Source of the DNA: Paracoccaceae bacterium
Lineage (GTDB): Bacteria; Pseudomonadota; Alphaproteobacteria; Rhizobiales; Stappiaceae
Length of the DNA: 64,000 nucleotides
Assembly (NCBI GenBank): GCA_002709505.1
Contig: PARB01000057.1
Location: 62,001-126,000, forward strand
Direction of reading: 5' to 3'
Shown: positions 32,205 to 40,487 of the stretch, in pieces
Numbering within the stretch: the stretch's first letter is position 1
Layout of the letters: every line of letters starts with the position of its first letter
Program-made: the position numbers and the translations under genes
The notes under the pieces: generated by a model
The model's input: the letters and a program-made list of their open reading frames with translations, nothing else
What the model was told of the DNA's origin: nothing
Database searches by the model: none

Positions 32205-32219
32205 GGAATGCCGCATTCC
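32205..32219. promoter_or_regulatory. Candidate RpiR/IolR operator 1
   Basis: GGAAT-GCCGC-ATTCC is a perfect 5-5-5 inverted repeat in the 349-base divergent spacer between the sugar binding protein and the RpiR gene. It shares half-sites with operator 2, about three helical turns away, but its spacer is one base longer. Confidence 0.5.
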
Positions 32220-32233
32220 AAAAATCGACATCT

Positions 32234-32249
32234 GGAATTTTTATTCCAT
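32234..32249. promoter_or_regulatory. Candidate RpiR/IolR operator 2
   Basis: TGGAATTTTTATTCCA is a perfect 6-4-6 palindrome and contains GGAA-N6-TTCC, the consensus reported for the RpiR-type inositol regulator IolR in Sinorhizobium. It is centred about 140 bases before the RpiR start and 210 bases before the binding-protein start. Confidence 0.65.
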
Positions 32250-32381
32250 TTTCGCTTCGCCGGTGTCAAGCTGAAAACCGAAACGGCCGGCGGCGGACGC
32301 GACATGTGTCGGGAGGCTTTGCGGTTTTTGACAAGATCGGCGATTGTGCGCCGGCAAATGTGGACAGGAGAGGGATGCGGA

Positions 32382-33236
32382 ATGAGCGATGTGCAGGAGG
32401 CCCCGCGGGACTACGACAGTTTGCGTGCGCTCCTGATCGCGCGCCGGCCGTCCATGCCCAAGCGGCTTGCGCAGGTGGCGGCCTTCGCCGTCGACCGTCC
32501 CGACGATGTCACCTTCGGAACGGTGGCCGTCATCGCGGAGCAGGCGGGCGTCCAGCCCTCGACGCTTGTGCGCTTCGCCCAGTCTCTCGGCTATCAGGGG
32601 TTTTCGGAGTTCCAGGACGTGTTTCGGGCCAGACTGCGCGAGCGCTGGCCGGATTATGACGAACGGCTGGAGGCCTTGCGGCGGCGGTCGGGCGAAAGCC
32701 GGGGCGCCCATGCGCTGTTCGGAGATTTCGTCGACACGGCGGTCGCCTCGCTGCTCAGGCTGCGCAATTCCATTTCCGGCGACACGATGGAGGAGGCGGC
32801 GCGGCTGATGGCCGATGCCCGGGTGATCTATCTGGTCGGCCAGCGCCGCGCGTTTCCGGTGAGCGCCTATATGTCCTACGCGCTTGCCAAGCTCGGCATG
32901 CCGGCGGTGCTGGTCGACAATCTGGCCTCGCTCGGTCCGGAGCAGGCGGGCGCGGCCGGCCCCGAGGATCTGTTGGTCGCCGTGAGCTTCACCCCCTATA
33001 CCTCGCTCACAGTGGATGTCGCCAACGCGGCGGCCGAGCGCGGCGTGCCGGTGCTGGCGCTGACCGATTCCCCGTTCTCGCCGCTGATCCAGTCGGCCCG
33101 CGCCGTGATCGAGGTGGTGGAAGCCGATCTCGGTGCCTTTCGCTCGCTCTCCGGCACCTTGTGCCTTGCGATGGCGCTCTGTGTCGCCGCCGCCGAGCTG
33201 CGTCGTGGCGAGGAGGGGGAGGGCGGCGACCTTTGA
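32382..33236 (+). CDS. RpiR-family transcriptional regulator (IolR-like)
   Basis: The 284-residue protein has the N-terminal RpiR helix-turn-helix (TVAVIAEQAGVQPSTLVRFA, residues about 48-67) and a SIS sugar-isomerase fold (VIYLVGQRRAFPVSAYMSYA and VAVSFTPYTSLTVDVANAAA). SIS domains bind phosphosugars as effectors. Adjacent operators of the GGAA-N6-TTCC type and the neighbouring iolG suggest it is the inositol regulator IolR. The sugar operon lies divergent, and iolG is convergent 28 bases downstream. Confidence 0.88.
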   Translation: MSDVQEAPRDYDSLRALLIARRPSMPKRLAQVAAFAVDRPDDVTFGTVAVIAEQAGVQPSTLVRFAQSLGYQGFSEFQDVFRARLRERWPDYDERLEALRRRSGESRGAHALFGDFVDTAVASLLRLRNSISGDTMEEAARLMADARVIYLVGQRRAFPVSAYMSYALAKLGMPAVLVDNLASLGPEQAGAAGPEDLLVAVSFTPYTSLTVDVANAAAERGVPVLALTDSPFSPLIQSARAVIEVVEADLGAFRSLSGTLCLAMALCVAAAELRRGEEGEGGDL

Positions 33237-33264
33237 TCCCGCGCCGCCGCTCAACGACCTGATT

Positions 33265-34263
33265 TCAAAAACGGACCGGTTGCCCGCTTTTGGCCGACTC
33301 CGTTGCCGCGTCCGCCAGCCTTTGTGCCATCAGCCCGTCATGCCCGTCCGGCCTGGGCGCCTGCTCGCCGCGGGCGGCTGCCAGAAACGCGTCCAGTTGC
33401 AGCCGATAGGCGGTTGCGTAGCGCTCGAGAAAGAAATTCTGCGCGGGATCGGCGGTGAAACCCGCCCCCGTTGCCAGCTCGACTGTGGTTTCATGCTGGT
33501 TGCCGGCCCGCAGCAGGCCCTTCTGGCCGTGCACCTCGATGCGCTGGTCGTAGCCGTAGGTGGCGCGGCGGGAATTGGAAATCTGAGCGATCTTGCCGCT
33601 CGCCGTCTTCAGCAGAACGGCGGCGGTGTCGACATCGCCGGCCGCGCCGATCTCCGGATCGACCAGACTGGAGCCGACCGCATGCACCTCGACCGGCTCC
33701 TCGCCGAGCAGGAAGCGGGCCATGTCGAAATCATGGATCATCATGTCGCGGAACAATCCGCCCGAGCGTTCGATGTAGGAGACCGGCGGCGGGGAGGGAT
33801 CGCGCGACAGGATGGTCACCAGTTCCACCTCGCCGATCTGGCCGTCGTCGATCCGCGCCTTGACGCTGGCGAAATTCGGATCGAAGCGCCGGTTGAAACC
33901 GATGAAGAGCGGCACGCCGGCCGCCTCCACGATCTTCAGCACGCCTTCGATGCGTTTGGCCGACAGGTCCACCGGCTTTTCGCAGAAGATCGCCTTGCCG
34001 GCCCTGGCCGCGCGCTCGATGAAGTCGGAATGCGTGTCGGTGGGCGAGGCGATCAGCACCGCATTGGACCCGCTTCCCTCCAGCGCCTCGTCGAGATCGA
34101 TGACCGCAGCGTCGAGCCGCCCCGCGAGCGCGCGCGCGGCCGCCTCGCTGGCGTCGCATATGCCGGCCAGCGCCACGTCCTTGTGGTCGGCTGCGCGCGC
34201 GGCAAGATTGGCTGCATGGATCTGCCCGATCCGTCCGGCTCCGATGATAGCGATGGAAAGCAC
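33265..34263 (-). CDS. iolG: Inositol 2-dehydrogenase
   Basis: The 332-residue Gfo/Idh/MocA enzyme has the Rossmann start LSIAIIGAGRIGQIHAANLA, the catalytic lysine in CEKPVDLS, and the diagnostic GGLFRDMMIHDFDMARFLLG of inositol 2-dehydrogenases, which oxidise myo-inositol to scyllo-inosose with NAD. It starts with GTG at 34263 after AAGGA. The rest of the iol pathway (iolBCDE) is not in the window, though mmsA/iolA is 3 kb away. A GGAA-N6-TTCC-like site lies just upstream. Confidence 0.88.
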   Translation of the reverse strand: MLSIAIIGAGRIGQIHAANLAARAADHKDVALAGICDASEAAARALAGRLDAAVIDLDEALEGSGSNAVLIASPTDTHSDFIERAARAGKAIFCEKPVDLSAKRIEGVLKIVEAAGVPLFIGFNRRFDPNFASVKARIDDGQIGEVELVTILSRDPSPPPVSYIERSGGLFRDMMIHDFDMARFLLGEEPVEVHAVGSSLVDPEIGAAGDVDTAAVLLKTASGKIAQISNSRRATYGYDQRIEVHGQKGLLRAGNQHETTVELATGAGFTADPAQNFFLERYATAYRLQLDAFLAAARGEQAPRPDGHDGLMAQRLADAATESAKSGQPVRF

Positions 34264-34280
34264 GTCTGGTCCTTTCGAAG

Positions 34281-34294
34281 AGAATGTATGTTCC
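34281..34294. promoter_or_regulatory. Candidate IolR-like site before iolG
   Basis: AGAA-TGTATG-TTCC differs by one base from GGAA-N6-TTCC and lies 18 bases upstream of the iolG start codon, inside the divergent spacer with the second Gfo/Idh/MocA gene. Confidence 0.4.
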
Positions 34295-34431
34295 ATATTG
34301 ACCGCAGCATAGAATTTACGTTTCACTCGCGCAAGGTCGCTGCCGGCGTCTGAACGGGGCCTGGCGAGAGACGCGGCGGGACTGGCGTCGCACTTGCGCA
34401 CCCTGCCGCGCAAGCCGGAAAAGAGGAAGTC

Positions 34432-35559
34432 ATGGCAAACTCGAATGCGCCGCTCGGTGTCGGGCTGATCGGAACGGGCTATATGGGCAAGTGCCATGCG
34501 CTGGCCTGGAATGCGGTGAAACCCGTGTTCGGGGACGTCGCGCGGCCCCGGCTCGAGCTTCTGTGCGAAACCTCCGAAGCCTATGCAAGCGCGCGGACCG
34601 AGGAGTTCGGCTTTGCCCGTTCAACCAGCGACTGGCGCGCGCTGGTGTCGGATCCCGCCATCGATGTCGTCTCGATCACCACGCCGAACGCGTTCCATGC
34701 CGAGATGGCGATCGCCGCGCTGAAAGCCGGCAAGCACGTGTGGTGCGAAAAGCCGATGGCGCCCGAATTTGCCGATGCGCTCGCCATGAAGGCTGCCGCC
34801 GAGGAGAGCGGCCGTGTCGCGATCCTGGGCTACAACTACATCCAGAACCCGGCGTTCCGGGAGATCGCCCGGCTGATCGGCGAGGGCGCCATCGGCACGC
34901 CGTTCCAGATCCGCGCCGAGATGGACGAGGATTTCATGGCCGATCCGGACTCGCCGTTCTTCTGGAAGAATGCATCCTCGTCCGGTTATGGCGCACTCGA
35001 CGATTTCGCGGTCCACCCGCTGTCGCTGATCCAGCGCCTGTTCGGGCGGGTCGAGCGGGTCTTCTGCGACATGGCGATGCCTTATGCGACCCGACCGGAC
35101 GGCGGGGACGAGGCGCGTGCGGTCGAGACCCATGACATGGCCAACCTGCTGATGCGCCTTGAGGGTGGGCTTCAGGCAAGCCTGCAGGTTAACCGCTGCG
35201 CCTGGGGGCGCAAGGGCCGGATCGCGCTTCAGGTCTTCGGCTCGAAGGGCTCGATCCTCTATGACCAGGAGCGGATGAACGAGGTCGAGCTCTACCGCGC
35301 CGAGGGCGACGCGCGCCAGCAGGGCTTCGCCCGCATCCTGACCGGACCGCAGCACCCGCCCTACGACCGCTTTATCCCCGCGCCCGGACACGGCCTCGGT
35401 TTCAACGATCTCAAGGTGATCGAGTGCCGCGAGCTGCTGCGCGCCATCGCCGGCGAACCGGCGAGCGTGATTTCCTTCGCCGACGGGCTGGAGATCGAGC
35501 GTGCGGTGCATGCGGCGGCGCGGTCCTTCGAGGTCGGCGGATGGGTGGAGGTCGCCTGA
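34432..35559 (+). CDS. Gfo/Idh/MocA-family oxidoreductase
   Basis: The 375-residue protein has the dinucleotide-binding motif GVGLIGTGYMGKCHALAW and the conserved CEKPMAPEF followed by the C-terminal alpha/beta domain. GAGGAAG precedes the ATG. It is divergent from iolG and probably acts on an inositol isomer or a related sugar, as such paralogs do in cyclitol catabolic loci. The C-terminal half has a substrate segment (GYGALDDFAVHPLSLIQRLF) different from the iolG type. Substrate unknown. Confidence 0.85.
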   Translation: MANSNAPLGVGLIGTGYMGKCHALAWNAVKPVFGDVARPRLELLCETSEAYASARTEEFGFARSTSDWRALVSDPAIDVVSITTPNAFHAEMAIAALKAGKHVWCEKPMAPEFADALAMKAAAEESGRVAILGYNYIQNPAFREIARLIGEGAIGTPFQIRAEMDEDFMADPDSPFFWKNASSSGYGALDDFAVHPLSLIQRLFGRVERVFCDMAMPYATRPDGGDEARAVETHDMANLLMRLEGGLQASLQVNRCAWGRKGRIALQVFGSKGSILYDQERMNEVELYRAEGDARQQGFARILTGPQHPPYDRFIPAPGHGLGFNDLKVIECRELLRAIAGEPASVISFADGLEIERAVHAAARSFEVGGWVEVA

Positions 35560-35676
35560 TCGGGGCGCGGGCCTTCCCGCCGGTTTCGAAGCGGTTGCGC
35601 TTCACACGAAATGCCGTAGCGTCAAGATGGTGCCGCAGGTTTTTCTCGGCGGCGAGAGAGGGCTGCGGGAGGTTCG

Positions 35677-36495
35677 ATGAGCGGTGCGTTTCCGGATTTT
35701 GTCTTTGCCGCCCTGCTTGCGGTCCTCACGGTCGGCGGAACGGTGGCGCTCGCCATCGGGTCCTATCTTCTCGGGCGCAAGCTGCTGTTGCCGTTGAGCG
35801 GCGAGGAGACCCGCGATCTTGCCGGGTCGGTGATCTTCCGCGTTTCCGCGCTGCACGGGCTCATCCTTGCGCTCGTCTTTGCCGAGGAGATCGTCAACGT
35901 CAACGGCATCAAGCAGACGACGTCCCGGGAATCAGCGCTCATCGCCGATATCTACTATGATCTCAAGCGCTACGAACCGGAGCAGACGGCGGCACTGCGC
36001 ACGGAGCTTGCGACCTATGTGGCGCTTGTCGTCAACGATGAATGGCGGGAGCTTGCCGAGAACCGGCGCCTGTCCGCCGCGGCCTGGGATCGCTGGTCGA
36101 CCGTCTATTCCGGCATTCTCGATCTTGCGCCGCAAACGCCGCGACAGGTCCGGTTGCAGGAGACCTTGCAGGCCGAAATCCGGGAGATCTCCCGCTTGCG
36201 CCGTCAGCGGGAGAATGCGGCGCTCTCCTCGGTCAACCCCTTCTTCATGGCCGCGGCGGTGATCGGCGTGGTGCTGACGTCGCTCAGTTTCTTCACCTTC
36301 GCGCCAACGACGGTCAACCTCGTGCTTCTGTCGGTGTTCGGCATCTATACCGGCATGATCATCTTCTTCGTCACCGCCTTCTCCAATCCCTATCTGCCGC
36401 CTGGCGCAATCGAGCCGGTGGGCTTCCAGCAGCTTTTTCAGGGCGAGGTACGTGCCGACTACGAGGCGTCGCTCGACGGATCGACCGTCAGGTGA
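35677..36495 (+). CDS. DUF4239-like membrane protein (bestrophin-like)
   Basis: The 272-residue protein has two hydrophobic segments at the N-terminus (residues about 8-30 and 50-70), a charged central domain with heptad-like helices (YYDLKRYEPEQTAALRTELA), and two more membrane segments at 190-245. This layout is that of DUF4239, a family with bestrophin-like topology and no assigned function. It overlaps the convergent LysR gene by 8 bases. It does not obviously belong to either neighbouring operon. Confidence 0.75.
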   Translation: MSGAFPDFVFAALLAVLTVGGTVALAIGSYLLGRKLLLPLSGEETRDLAGSVIFRVSALHGLILALVFAEEIVNVNGIKQTTSRESALIADIYYDLKRYEPEQTAALRTELATYVALVVNDEWRELAENRRLSAAAWDRWSTVYSGILDLAPQTPRQVRLQETLQAEIREISRLRRQRENAALSSVNPFFMAAAVIGVVLTSLSFFTFAPTTVNLVLLSVFGIYTGMIIFFVTAFSNPYLPPGAIEPVGFQQLFQGEVRADYEASLDGSTVR

Positions 36496-37369
36496 AGATC
36501 GTCCGGTCGCGGGCGACCTGTTCGGCGATGAAATCGGCGACGACGCGCACCCGGCGCAGATCGCGCGAGGATTCGTGCAGCACCAGCCAGTAGCTTCGGT
36601 CGATCCTTTGATCCTCCAGCACGCGCTCAAGCTCCGGGTGATTGCGGGCGATGAAGGCGTGCAGAATGCCGATGCCCGCTCCCGAACGCACCGCTTCCGT
36701 TTGTCCGAGCGCGGAGCCGATCTCGAAACGCGGACGGAAGCTGCGGTCGATCTCGTCGGCATAGGCAAGGGCGGCGGAATAGACGAGGTCCTCCACATAG
36801 CCGACCAGTGCGTGGCGCTTGAGGTCCTGCGGCGTGTACGGTTTGCCCGCGCGGGCCAGATAGGCCTTTGAGGCGTAGAGGCCGAGCGCGTAGTCGACGA
36901 GTTTCTTGGCGACCAGCCGGCCGTGGTCGGGCCGCTCGACGGTGATGGCGATATCGGCCTCGCGGCGCGACAGCGACACCGCGCGCGGCACGGGCACGAG
37001 CTGCAGCGTCAGTTCCGGATGCCGCTCGGTCAGTTCGCCGAGCCGCGGCGCCAGAAAGGCGACGCCGAAGCCGTCGGGCGCGCCGATGCGCACCGTGCCG
37101 GAAACGGCCACATCCGCGTCACCGATTTCCGCCCGGGCGCCCAGCATCTCCGCCTCGACCCGCTCGGCCGTTGCGAGAAACCGTTCGCCGGCTTCCGTGA
37201 GCGCCGACCCGGTGGTGCGCCGGTCGACAAGCTTTACCTTGAGATCCGCCTCCAGCGCCGACAGCCGGCGGGCCACCGTCGCGTGATTGACGCCAAGCGC
37301 GCGGGCGGCGGCCAGCAACTGGCCATGGCGTGCGACAGCAAGGAAGATGCGCGTGTCGTCCCAGTTCAT
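36488..37369 (-). CDS. LysR-family transcriptional regulator, divergent from mmsA
   Basis: The 293-residue protein has the helix-turn-helix QLLAAARALGVNHATVARRL (residues about 17-36) and a LysR substrate domain of the type with RRXADIAI (LSRREADIAITVERPDHGRL). The ATG at 37369 follows GGAGCC. It faces mmsA across 183 bases and may control it, although no operator could be assigned. Confidence 0.9.
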   Translation of the reverse strand: MNWDDTRIFLAVARHGQLLAAARALGVNHATVARRLSALEADLKVKLVDRRTTGSALTEAGERFLATAERVEAEMLGARAEIGDADVAVSGTVRIGAPDGFGVAFLAPRLGELTERHPELTLQLVPVPRAVSLSRREADIAITVERPDHGRLVAKKLVDYALGLYASKAYLARAGKPYTPQDLKRHALVGYVEDLVYSAALAYADEIDRSFRPRFEIGSALGQTEAVRSGAGIGILHAFIARNHPELERVLEDQRIDRSYWLVLHESSRDLRRVRVVADFIAEQVARDRTIFT

Positions 37370-37552
37370 GTAGGCTCCGGTCTGGATCGCTGAAAGGCGC
37401 GAGTTTCGATTTTTGCACAACGGATGCGGCTTTCCTCACATTGCATCCGACAAAAAACGAAGGCAATACAGGTCCAGCCAATTCGTTCCGCTCAGTGACG
37501 AGGGGACCGCACGCGCGAAAGCCGCGGCTTGGCCAAAAGGGAGAAACGACCC

Positions 37553-39052
37553 ATGAAGACAATTGGACATTTCATCGGCGGCAAGCACGTCGAAGGCACC
37601 TCTGGCCGTCATGCCGACGTCTACAATCCGGCGACCGGCGAAGTGCAGGCCAAGGTCGCGCTTGCCTCGCAGGCAGAGCTGCGCGCCGCCGTCGAAAACG
37701 CTGCCGCCGCGCAGCCGGCCTGGGCCGCGCAGAACCCGCAGAAGCGCGCCCGCGTGCTGATGAAGTTCGTCGCGCTCTTGCACCGCGACATGGACAAGCT
37801 CGCCGAGGCGCTCTCGCGCGAGCACGGCAAGACCATTCCCGACGCCAAGGGCGACGTCATCCGCGGCCTGGAAGTCGCGGAATTCTGCATCGGCGCGCCG
37901 CATCTGCTGAAGGGGGAATTCACCGAAGGCGCCGGCCCGGGCATCGACATGTATTCCATGCGCCAGCCGCTTGGCGTCGTTGCCGGCATCACGCCGTTCA
38001 ACTTCCCGGCTATGATCCCGATGTGGAAGTTTTGCCCGGCGATCGCCGCCGGCAACGCCTTCATCCTGAAGCCGTCCGAGCGCGACCCGTCCGTGCCGAT
38101 CATGCTGGCGGAGCTGATGCTCGAGGCCGGCCTGCCGGCGGGCGTTCTCAATGTCGTCAATGGCGACAAGGAAGCCGTGGACGGCATTCTCGACGATCCG
38201 GACATCATGGCCGTCGGCTTCGTCGGCTCCACCGCGATTGCCGAATACGTCTATTCGCGCGGCTGCGCCAACGGCAAGCGCGTGCAGTGCTTCGGCGGCG
38301 CCAAGAACCACATGATCATCATGCCGGATGCCGACATGGATCAGGCCGCCGACGCGCTGATCGGCGCGGGCTATGGGGCTGCCGGCGAGCGCTGCATGGC
38401 GATCTCGGTTGCCGTCCCGGTTGGCGAGGAAGCCGCCAATGCGCTGATGGAGCGGCTCGTTCCGCGTGTCGAGGCGCTGAAGATCGGTCCCTATACCGCC
38501 GGCGACGACGTTGATTTCGGCCCGCTGGTGACGGCGCAGGCGCGGGAGCGTGTGCTCGGTTTCGTCGAGCAGGGCGTGAAGGAAGGCGCGACACTTGCCG
38601 TCGACGGCCGCAACTTCACCATGCAGGGCTACGAGAACGGCTACTTCATGGGCGGTTGCCTGTTCGACAATGTCACGAGGGACATGTCGATCTACAAGGA
38701 AGAGATCTTCGGCCCGGTCCTGTCGGTCGTCCGCGCTCCCGACTATGACGAGGCGCTGGATCTGGCGATGAGCCACGAGTATGGCAACGGCACGGCGATT
38801 TTCACCCGCGATGGCGACACGGCCCGCGACTTCGCCAGCCGCATCAACATCGGCATGGTCGGCATCAACGTGCCGATCCCGGTGCCGCTTGCCTATCACA
38901 CCTTCGGCGGCTGGAAGCGCTCCGGCTTCGGCGATCTCAACCAGCACGGCCCGGACGCGTTCAAGTTCTACACGCGCACCAAGACGGTCACCTCGCGCTG
39001 GCCGTCGGGCCTGAAGGACGGCGCCGAATTCGTCATCCCGACGATGAAGTGA
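37553..39052 (+). CDS. mmsA: Methylmalonate-semialdehyde dehydrogenase (CoA-acylating)
   Basis: The 499-residue aldehyde dehydrogenase has the MmsA-type N-terminus MKTIGHFIGGKHVEGTSGRH, the NAD/CoA region GITPFNFPAMIPMWKFCPAI and the nucleophile in GERCMAISVAVPVG. It converts methylmalonate semialdehyde to propionyl-CoA (valine breakdown) or malonate semialdehyde to acetyl-CoA (end of inositol breakdown, IolA). Its product could feed the PccAB-Mcm route at 51.6-57.9 kb, and its proximity to iolG fits the inositol role. ATG 37553 has AAGGGAGA; a TTG further up was rejected. Confidence 0.95.
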   Translation: MKTIGHFIGGKHVEGTSGRHADVYNPATGEVQAKVALASQAELRAAVENAAAAQPAWAAQNPQKRARVLMKFVALLHRDMDKLAEALSREHGKTIPDAKGDVIRGLEVAEFCIGAPHLLKGEFTEGAGPGIDMYSMRQPLGVVAGITPFNFPAMIPMWKFCPAIAAGNAFILKPSERDPSVPIMLAELMLEAGLPAGVLNVVNGDKEAVDGILDDPDIMAVGFVGSTAIAEYVYSRGCANGKRVQCFGGAKNHMIIMPDADMDQAADALIGAGYGAAGERCMAISVAVPVGEEAANALMERLVPRVEALKIGPYTAGDDVDFGPLVTAQARERVLGFVEQGVKEGATLAVDGRNFTMQGYENGYFMGGCLFDNVTRDMSIYKEEIFGPVLSVVRAPDYDEALDLAMSHEYGNGTAIFTRDGDTARDFASRINIGMVGINVPIPVPLAYHTFGGWKRSGFGDLNQHGPDAFKFYTRTKTVTSRWPSGLKDGAEFVIPTMK

Positions 39053-39059
39053 GCCCCGG

Positions 39060-39204
39060 TCCGGCCCGTCAGGGCCGGATCGTTCATGCCAGTGGCATGA
39101 TCGAAGGGGCGAACGCGGTCGAGGGTAAGCGGGCGCAGCCCGCGTCGAGACCGCAACCCGGTCGGGCGAACGCGGCTCGGGATCAAGCGGACGTCAGCCC
39201 GTGG
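39060..39204. repeat. Hairpin and imperfect direct repeat after mmsA
   Basis: TCCGGCCC-GTCA-GGGCCGGA (39060-39079) forms a perfect hairpin 7 bases past the mmsA stop and is followed by CATGCC-AGT-GGCATG. Two related segments of about 40 bases, beginning GGGCGAACGCGG at 39107 and 39163, share the order GAACGCGG...AAGCGG(G/A)CG...CAGCCCG. This noncoding duplication is unexplained. Confidence 0.5.
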
Positions 39205-39224
39205 TCCGGCTGAAGCGGAATTGA

Positions 39225-39256
39225 GAAGGCCGGCTGCGCAACCGCAGCCGGCCTTC
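39225..39256. terminator. Strong bidirectional terminator between mmsA and glycine-rich gene
   Basis: GAAGGCCGGCTGCG pairs with CGCAGCCGGCCTTC over 14 bases around CAAC. The rightward side continues TTCGTTTG. It stands between two convergent genes and probably serves both. Confidence 0.8.
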
Positions 39257-39297
39257 TTCGTTTGTGACCGGTGTGACCGGCGCAACTGCGGTGATGA

Positions 39298-40104
39298 TCA
39301 GCCGTGGCCGGCCAATGCGGCGGCGCGGATGTCTTCCGCCTTGTCGGCAAGGGCGGAGACATTGAAGTCGGCCGGATCGCCACCGAGGATCGTGATCACG
39401 GCGATCACGGTGTTGTCGGAGATCGGGACATTCTTGTCGGAGGCCATGCCAAGCGTGATGGCCATCAGGTCGATGTCAACCGTGACCCCGGGCAGGACGG
39501 AGACGCCATTCACCGCGTCGCGGAAGACGGCGAGATTTTCCAGCGGCGAGTCGATCATCACCGCCGTCACATTGTCCCAGTCGCTGCGCAGAAGATCCGC
39601 AAGCGCTTCCGCGGTCATATTGTAGTAGGTGATGCCGTCCGCATCGAACGTCTTGACGAGTTCGGCTCGAGCGCTGTCCAGAATGTTCCCGGGTGCGCGA
39701 ATGACGTTCAGCCTGCCCAGTTCGACTTCCGGGATTCCCTCAGCGGCCCAGACCGGCTTTCCGCGGGATCCGTCCGGCTTGCCGTACTGCGGTCCGCGAC
39801 CGTCGGAGTCGGTCGGTTCCGCGCTTGTGGAATGGCCGCCACCCTTGTTTGCGCCCTGGCTGCCGCCTGAGCCGCCCGAACTGCCTCCGTCATGGCCGCC
39901 ACCGCCGCCACCCTGGCCGCCGCCACCTTGGCCGCCGCCACCCTGACCTCCGCCGCCATGGCCGCCGCCGCCCTGGCCGCTTCCCTGCTGAGCCTGTGCA
40001 TCCGACACCGATGCGATCGTGAAACTGCCGGCGACCAGCGCGGCGCCGCAGAGCAGCGCAATCGCAAGGGCGGAGCTGCGGATCAAATCTGAACGGTATT
40101 TCAT
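39298..40104 (-). CDS. Secreted glycine-rich repeat protein, unknown function
   Basis: The 268-residue protein has a signal peptide (MKYRSDLIRSSALAIALLCG, cleavage near AQAQQ), then a low-complexity stretch of GGGGQ/GGGGH pentapeptides (residues about 45-75), then a folded C-terminal domain of about 150 residues (GRLNVIRAPGNILDSARAEL, VTAVMIDSPLENLAVFRDAV). GGGAGA precedes the ATG. The repeats are encoded by a period-15 DNA repeat. It lies back to back with an outer-membrane barrel gene. I do not recognise a named family. Confidence 0.75.
   Translation of the reverse strand: MKYRSDLIRSSALAIALLCGAALVAGSFTIASVSDAQAQQGSGQGGGGHGGGGQGGGGQGGGGQGGGGGGHDGGSSGGSGGSQGANKGGGHSTSAEPTDSDGRGPQYGKPDGSRGKPVWAAEGIPEVELGRLNVIRAPGNILDSARAELVKTFDADGITYYNMTAEALADLLRSDWDNVTAVMIDSPLENLAVFRDAVNGVSVLPGVTVDIDLMAITLGMASDKNVPISDNTVIAVITILGGDPADFNVSALADKAEDIRAAALAGHG
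39911..39980. repeat. Period-15 tandem repeat encoding GGGGQ units
   Basis: About 4.7 copies of a 15-base unit (CCCTGGCCGCCGCCA and variants) run in frame inside the glycine-rich gene on the reverse strand, giving Gly4-Gln or Gly4-His units. Copy number could vary between strains by slippage. Confidence 0.8.
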
Positions 40105-40487
40105 GACGTGTCTCCCAAAAGGCAAGGCGATGATCCGGTCGCTCTCCGGTCTGGACCGCTTGCAGACCATGGCCACTTTAGCGCCGTACGCACGGCCCTC
40201 ATTGATTGATATCAAATATTCATATTATTGCAAATTAGGGTTTGGAAAGACGAGCTTTCCTCAACGGAGGGGAGGGTCTGGATCGTCCCGCTCGGGGTGG
40301 CCTGTGGAGTGGCGCTTCGTTGCGGCATGTCAGCTGCGAACTGTGGCGCATCAGCTACAGGTCGAATTGTTTTTCGCTGGAGCGGGCGCTCGGCTACTTT
40401 CATCCTTGCGAAGGAAAGGACCATTGCCCTAGTTTTCGGGCTAGAGATTCTAACGGCTTTGGCCTGCGTTCGACTGCGGGGGAATTT
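40105..40487. promoter_or_regulatory. Divergent regulatory region with AT-rich core
   Basis: This 383-base spacer serves the glycine-rich gene (left) and the outer-membrane protein gene (right). Bases 40201-40240 form a rare AT-rich island with the palindrome TTGATATCAA (40206-40215). No convincing gene was found; a TTG-started frame at 40228 overlaps the next gene and looks spurious. Confidence 0.45.
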
